Source: Amoeboaphelidium protococcarum (Eukaryota > Aphelidiomycota > Aphelidea). Taken from it: a stretch of DNA of 64,000 bases. The stretch spans positions 992,001 through 1,056,000 of the forward strand of contig JALECJ010000004.1 in assembly GCA_023515745.1 (NCBI GenBank), read 5' to 3'. The position numbers and the translations under genes are program-made. Under the pieces are notes generated by a model that saw only the letters and a program-made list of their open reading frames with translations, was not told the origin of the DNA and did not search any database. Shown one piece after another: positions 61,339 to 64,000 of the stretch (positions are counted from its first letter, which is position 1; each line of letters starts with the position of its first letter).

Positions 61339-62690
61339 ATGGGTCGAAAGCGAACCGTCCCGACCACGTCTGACGTGCCTGCTTTTGGTGATTAAATTGA
61401 GTTGAAGCTGGCTAAATCTGCTATACCTCAGTAGACACAATCAGAATCAGATAATATATCAAATGATGGACAGACCATAGATTTGAAAGTATATCCTAAT
61501 ATTAGACTTGGCTATGCTTGCCTCAATACTGTGCTCCGTGAAAGCGATCCTGCTGTATTTTGTTCGCGCACTCTCCGCCTGAAGACGCTCCTAGAGAAGG
61601 GACTGGATTACGCCAAAGATCTCGGCTATTAGAATGCATGCGATCTCATTAAACTGATAGAGTGGAATGAGCGACATTAAATACGCCTTATGCGAATCAG
61701 TAGCGAGATGTTTCCGTTTGCATCACATCAAGTTCATGGATATAGCGTGAAATACGCAGAAGTACCACTGAGGCAAGCTGGCGATTTGGCAAAGAAGTAC
61801 GGTCACCGATTAACGTTACATCCTGGTCAATTCAGTCAATTAGGAAGTCCGAATGAAGATGTGATCAAGAGATCTTTGTTGGATTTAGAGTATCAGAGTG
61901 AATTACTAGATCTGACTGGACACTCTGCGGAAGACGGTGGTGTGATGGTGATCCACATGGGCGGCGTCTATGGCGACAAGTAGGCCGCTTATGAACGTTT
62001 TAAAATCAATTTTAAACGACTATCCGCAAACGCGTAGAGCAGATTGGTTCTGTAAGATATTTGACTGATGGTTTATATATATATGGAGTGTTTTTAATGT
62101 GCACCTCGTTATGTGTGTGTAGGGAGAATGATGAATTGTGTTATTCTGTTCAAGACTTGTTACCGTTATGTGAAGAGTTACAAATTCCGCTAGTTTTGGA
62201 TTGGCATCATCACTCGCTTAATCCTCTGTATGAACACATTGATGAGTTTAGAAAGGATGATTATCATCTAGTTGAGTAGTCCATACTTGACCGTATTAAT
62301 GCAATATGGAAATCTCGCGGTATTAGAATAAAGTAACATTATTCAGAGAGTCGGCCCGGTGCCAAGTCGATTCCAGAGCGTCGAGCTCATTCAGACTATG
62401 TGAGAAGGTTGCCTCCATTACTTCAAGATTTGGAAGTTGATATCATGATTGAAGCCAAGATGAAAGAGCAGGCGGTTTTACAATTGTACAAACAATATGA
62501 TTTTTGTAAAGTAGAGGATTTGAAGAATGTACAAATAACTGATTAGGTTGATGAAAATCAGGACATTACCTCAAAGGGCGAATTGTGCGTAAACGACACT
62601 TGTTGCACCGAAGAGAAGGAATTTGTTGATGAAGAGTAAATAGTTACCAAAGCCAAAAAGCGCAGAACTAGCAGCAAGAAATAAAAATGA
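61339..62690 (+). CDS. UVE1: UV-damage endonuclease UVE1/UvdE, 426 aa
   Basis: Exons 61339-62051 and 62123-62690, with a 71-nt intron (GTAAGA...GTGTAG). TIM-barrel endonuclease that nicks 5' of UV photoproducts and other lesions, giving an alternative excision repair path. It starts MGRKRTVPTTSDVPAF. Core motifs: LGYACLNTVLRESDPAVFCS, LIEWNERHQIRLMRISSEMF, PFASH, RLTLHPGQFSQLGSPNED, VMVIHMGGVYGDK, then after the intron LEIPLVLDWHHHSLNP-type segment (QIPLVLDWHHHSLNPLYEH) and SESRPGAKSIPERRAHSDYV. Metal-binding His and Glu residues are kept. The C-tail is Lys/Arg rich (KAKKRRTSSKK), a probable nuclear signal. Eukaryotic UVE1 is typical of fungi. Its TGA overlaps the next candidate ATG. Confidence 0.95.
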
Positions 62691-64000
62691 CGACATAGTT
62701 GAAATTACATTTAATTGGCGCGTTTAATTCTGTTTCTTTGTGCTGTATATCTAACAGGAGATAGTGTAAACAATACAGTAGACTTGTGAAGTTTTTGTTT
62801 CAGCCGTAGCTCGTTTCGACGAATCTTTCAAAAAGCGCATTGTCTTGCTCGATGAACAAACCCAAACACTGCAGAAGATATAAATTATGGAACAACCTGG
62901 ATAGAAGCAGAGCGAATACATCGAAAAACTTAAAGAGGATAATAAGCGGCTGTAGACTACTTTGCGGTAGTTGTAGAAGGCCAGCACTAAGGCATTGCAA
63001 GAGTTCAATCTAATGAAAAGTTTGTATTCGGAGGCCACAATCGAATGCGAAACTCTGACCAGCCGGAATGCTGAGCTAATGAAGAAATCTCGCAATCTAG
63101 AGGAGACCAATAAGCAAAGTGCTCAAGTGCTCAAGAGAATTATAAAAGGTGTGATTGCATCTAAAATAAAACTTGGTGTATTTATCTCGTCACATCTTTG
63201 ATATAATGTAGCATCCAAACTAGCTATCGCTGAATTTAATGACTTGAAACAGAGATTTATCGATGAGCTAGAGAGGAGGCAATCAATGGAGTAGTATTGT
63301 CATAGCTTGACTCAAACATTAGAGAAACTGAACGTTAAGTGTAACATGCTTTCTAATGCGTAAAAGGCTATCACTAACGATTAGCGGTCCATATCTTAAT
63401 GGCAATTTACTGTGCAGCAAGAAAGTCTCAATTCTGAAGAATAGCTCTCGATGTGTAAGATTAATTATTGTAAATTACAGCTAAAATTATGTTTGGAAAT
63501 ATGTAGAATTGTCTAGTGTCAAGGTATAATTAAGTGATACTTTGAGTGAATTTGAGTCGTACAAGGAGTAAGCGTTGTCTAAATAAATGGCTCTGGAACG
63601 GACCATAGAGGATCTGCTTTAGAGAATTACGGCCGTCAATACTCAAGATTAACAAGCTTAGTACTCGTAAGTTACATCATTATTATAAATGATAAATGTC
63701 ATATCATGTCACAGATTAAATCAAAATATGTAGATAGAGTGACAACTCTAAGCAATAGCTCCATCTGCAAGGGAGTAGTAGCCCATCTGCTAGCATGTTG
63801 ACATTGAGCTCTGACATGCAGGAGGAGATCAAGTAAAAATCGCTTAGTAGAAAGCAGATTGCTGATCCTGTGAGTTAAACTAGTAATCTCCAAGATTCTC
63901 CTCTCATGAAAAATTACAGCGCCATATCAAAGATTAGTTAATCCTCTGGGTTTAGAGATTTGAATTAGCTCATATCAAATCAATCAAAATATCGACATTA
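62687..64000 (+). CDS. Long coiled-coil protein, runs off right edge
   Basis: Five exons seen: 62687-62744, 62804-63148, 63212-63454, 63507-63666 and 63734 to the window edge; introns of 59, 63, 52 and 67 nt with GTATAT, GTGTGA, GTAAGA and GTAAGT donors, all in phase. 357 residues are visible. They are heptad-rich and Lys/Glu/Gln/Leu-rich (FDESFKKRIVLLDEQTQTLQ, YIEKLKEDNKRLQTTLRQLQ, FNDLKQRFIDELERRQSMEQ), then a Ser-rich part (GSSSPSASMLTLSS). No globular domain is seen. The first exon (MTTQLKLHLIGAFNSVSL) begins at an ATG overlapping the UVE1 stop (ATGA), and is the weakest part; Met at 62887 is an alternative start. Likely a structural or motor-adaptor protein, family unknown. Confidence 0.68.

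Overview
This is a gene-dense nuclear segment of a eukaryote that reads UAA and UAG as glutamine and uses only UGA as stop. With the standard code nearly every gene looks shattered. With UAR=Gln, long, well-conserved proteins read straight through, and UAG or UAA codons sit on invariant glutamines: the Q of GLGKTLQ and of RIGQQR in Mot1, DEAGQ and GDHQQ in Upf1, and [14 protein letters not shown] in the ASCC3 helicase. Spliceosomal introns are short (about 41-71 nt, GTAAG/GTATG/GTAATT...AG); one ribosomal-protein intron of 370 nt is an exception. The lineage is not settled by this window. A UVE1-type UV-damage endonuclease, a disintegrin-like/TM/SH3 membrane protein, tiny introns and ACGCGT boxes near replication genes favour the fungal side of opisthokonts, probably an early-diverging group, over a ciliate. 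This is inference.

Layout: 1-5 kb, the start of a gene leaving the left edge, a PX-domain AGC kinase (minus) and CTP synthase (plus). 5-13.7 kb, DNA2 and DPM2 (minus), then UPF1 (plus). 13.7-20.8 kb, a MOSC/mARC enzyme, a C-terminally truncated ASCC3/Slh1 helicase and a Yippee protein (all plus). 21-29.7 kb, eL36 (minus), thymidylate kinase (plus) and the complete DNA polymerase epsilon catalytic subunit (minus). 29.7-34.5 kb, a multispanning membrane protein, a P-loop ATPase divergently paired with a MYND protein, and the proteasome regulator PI31. 34.9-40 kb, MOT1. 40-44.6 kb, an accessory-looking stretch with intron-rich unrecognised genes and a degenerate tandem repeat. 44.6-52.4 kb, the disintegrin/SH3 membrane protein, a Sis1-like DnaJ, the E4 ligase UFD2 and a small orphan. 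52.6-58 kb, ORC4, a secreted orphan and an EF-hand membrane protein. 58-64 kb, a minimal VMS1/ANKZF1, a flavin monooxygenase, UVE1 and a coiled-coil gene leaving the right edge.

Several genes belong to related processes. DNA2, POL2, ORC4, thymidylate kinase and CTP synthase serve S-phase DNA synthesis. UPF1, ASCC3 and VMS1 serve RNA and ribosome quality control, and UFD2, PI31 and a J-protein serve proteostasis. They are not arranged in operons. Most neighbours are separated by tens to a few hundred bases, often as divergent or convergent pairs. Gene models at 8-10.5 kb and 40-43.7 kb are incomplete. Because only one codon stops translation, long open frames arise by chance on both strands, so open length alone is not evidence.
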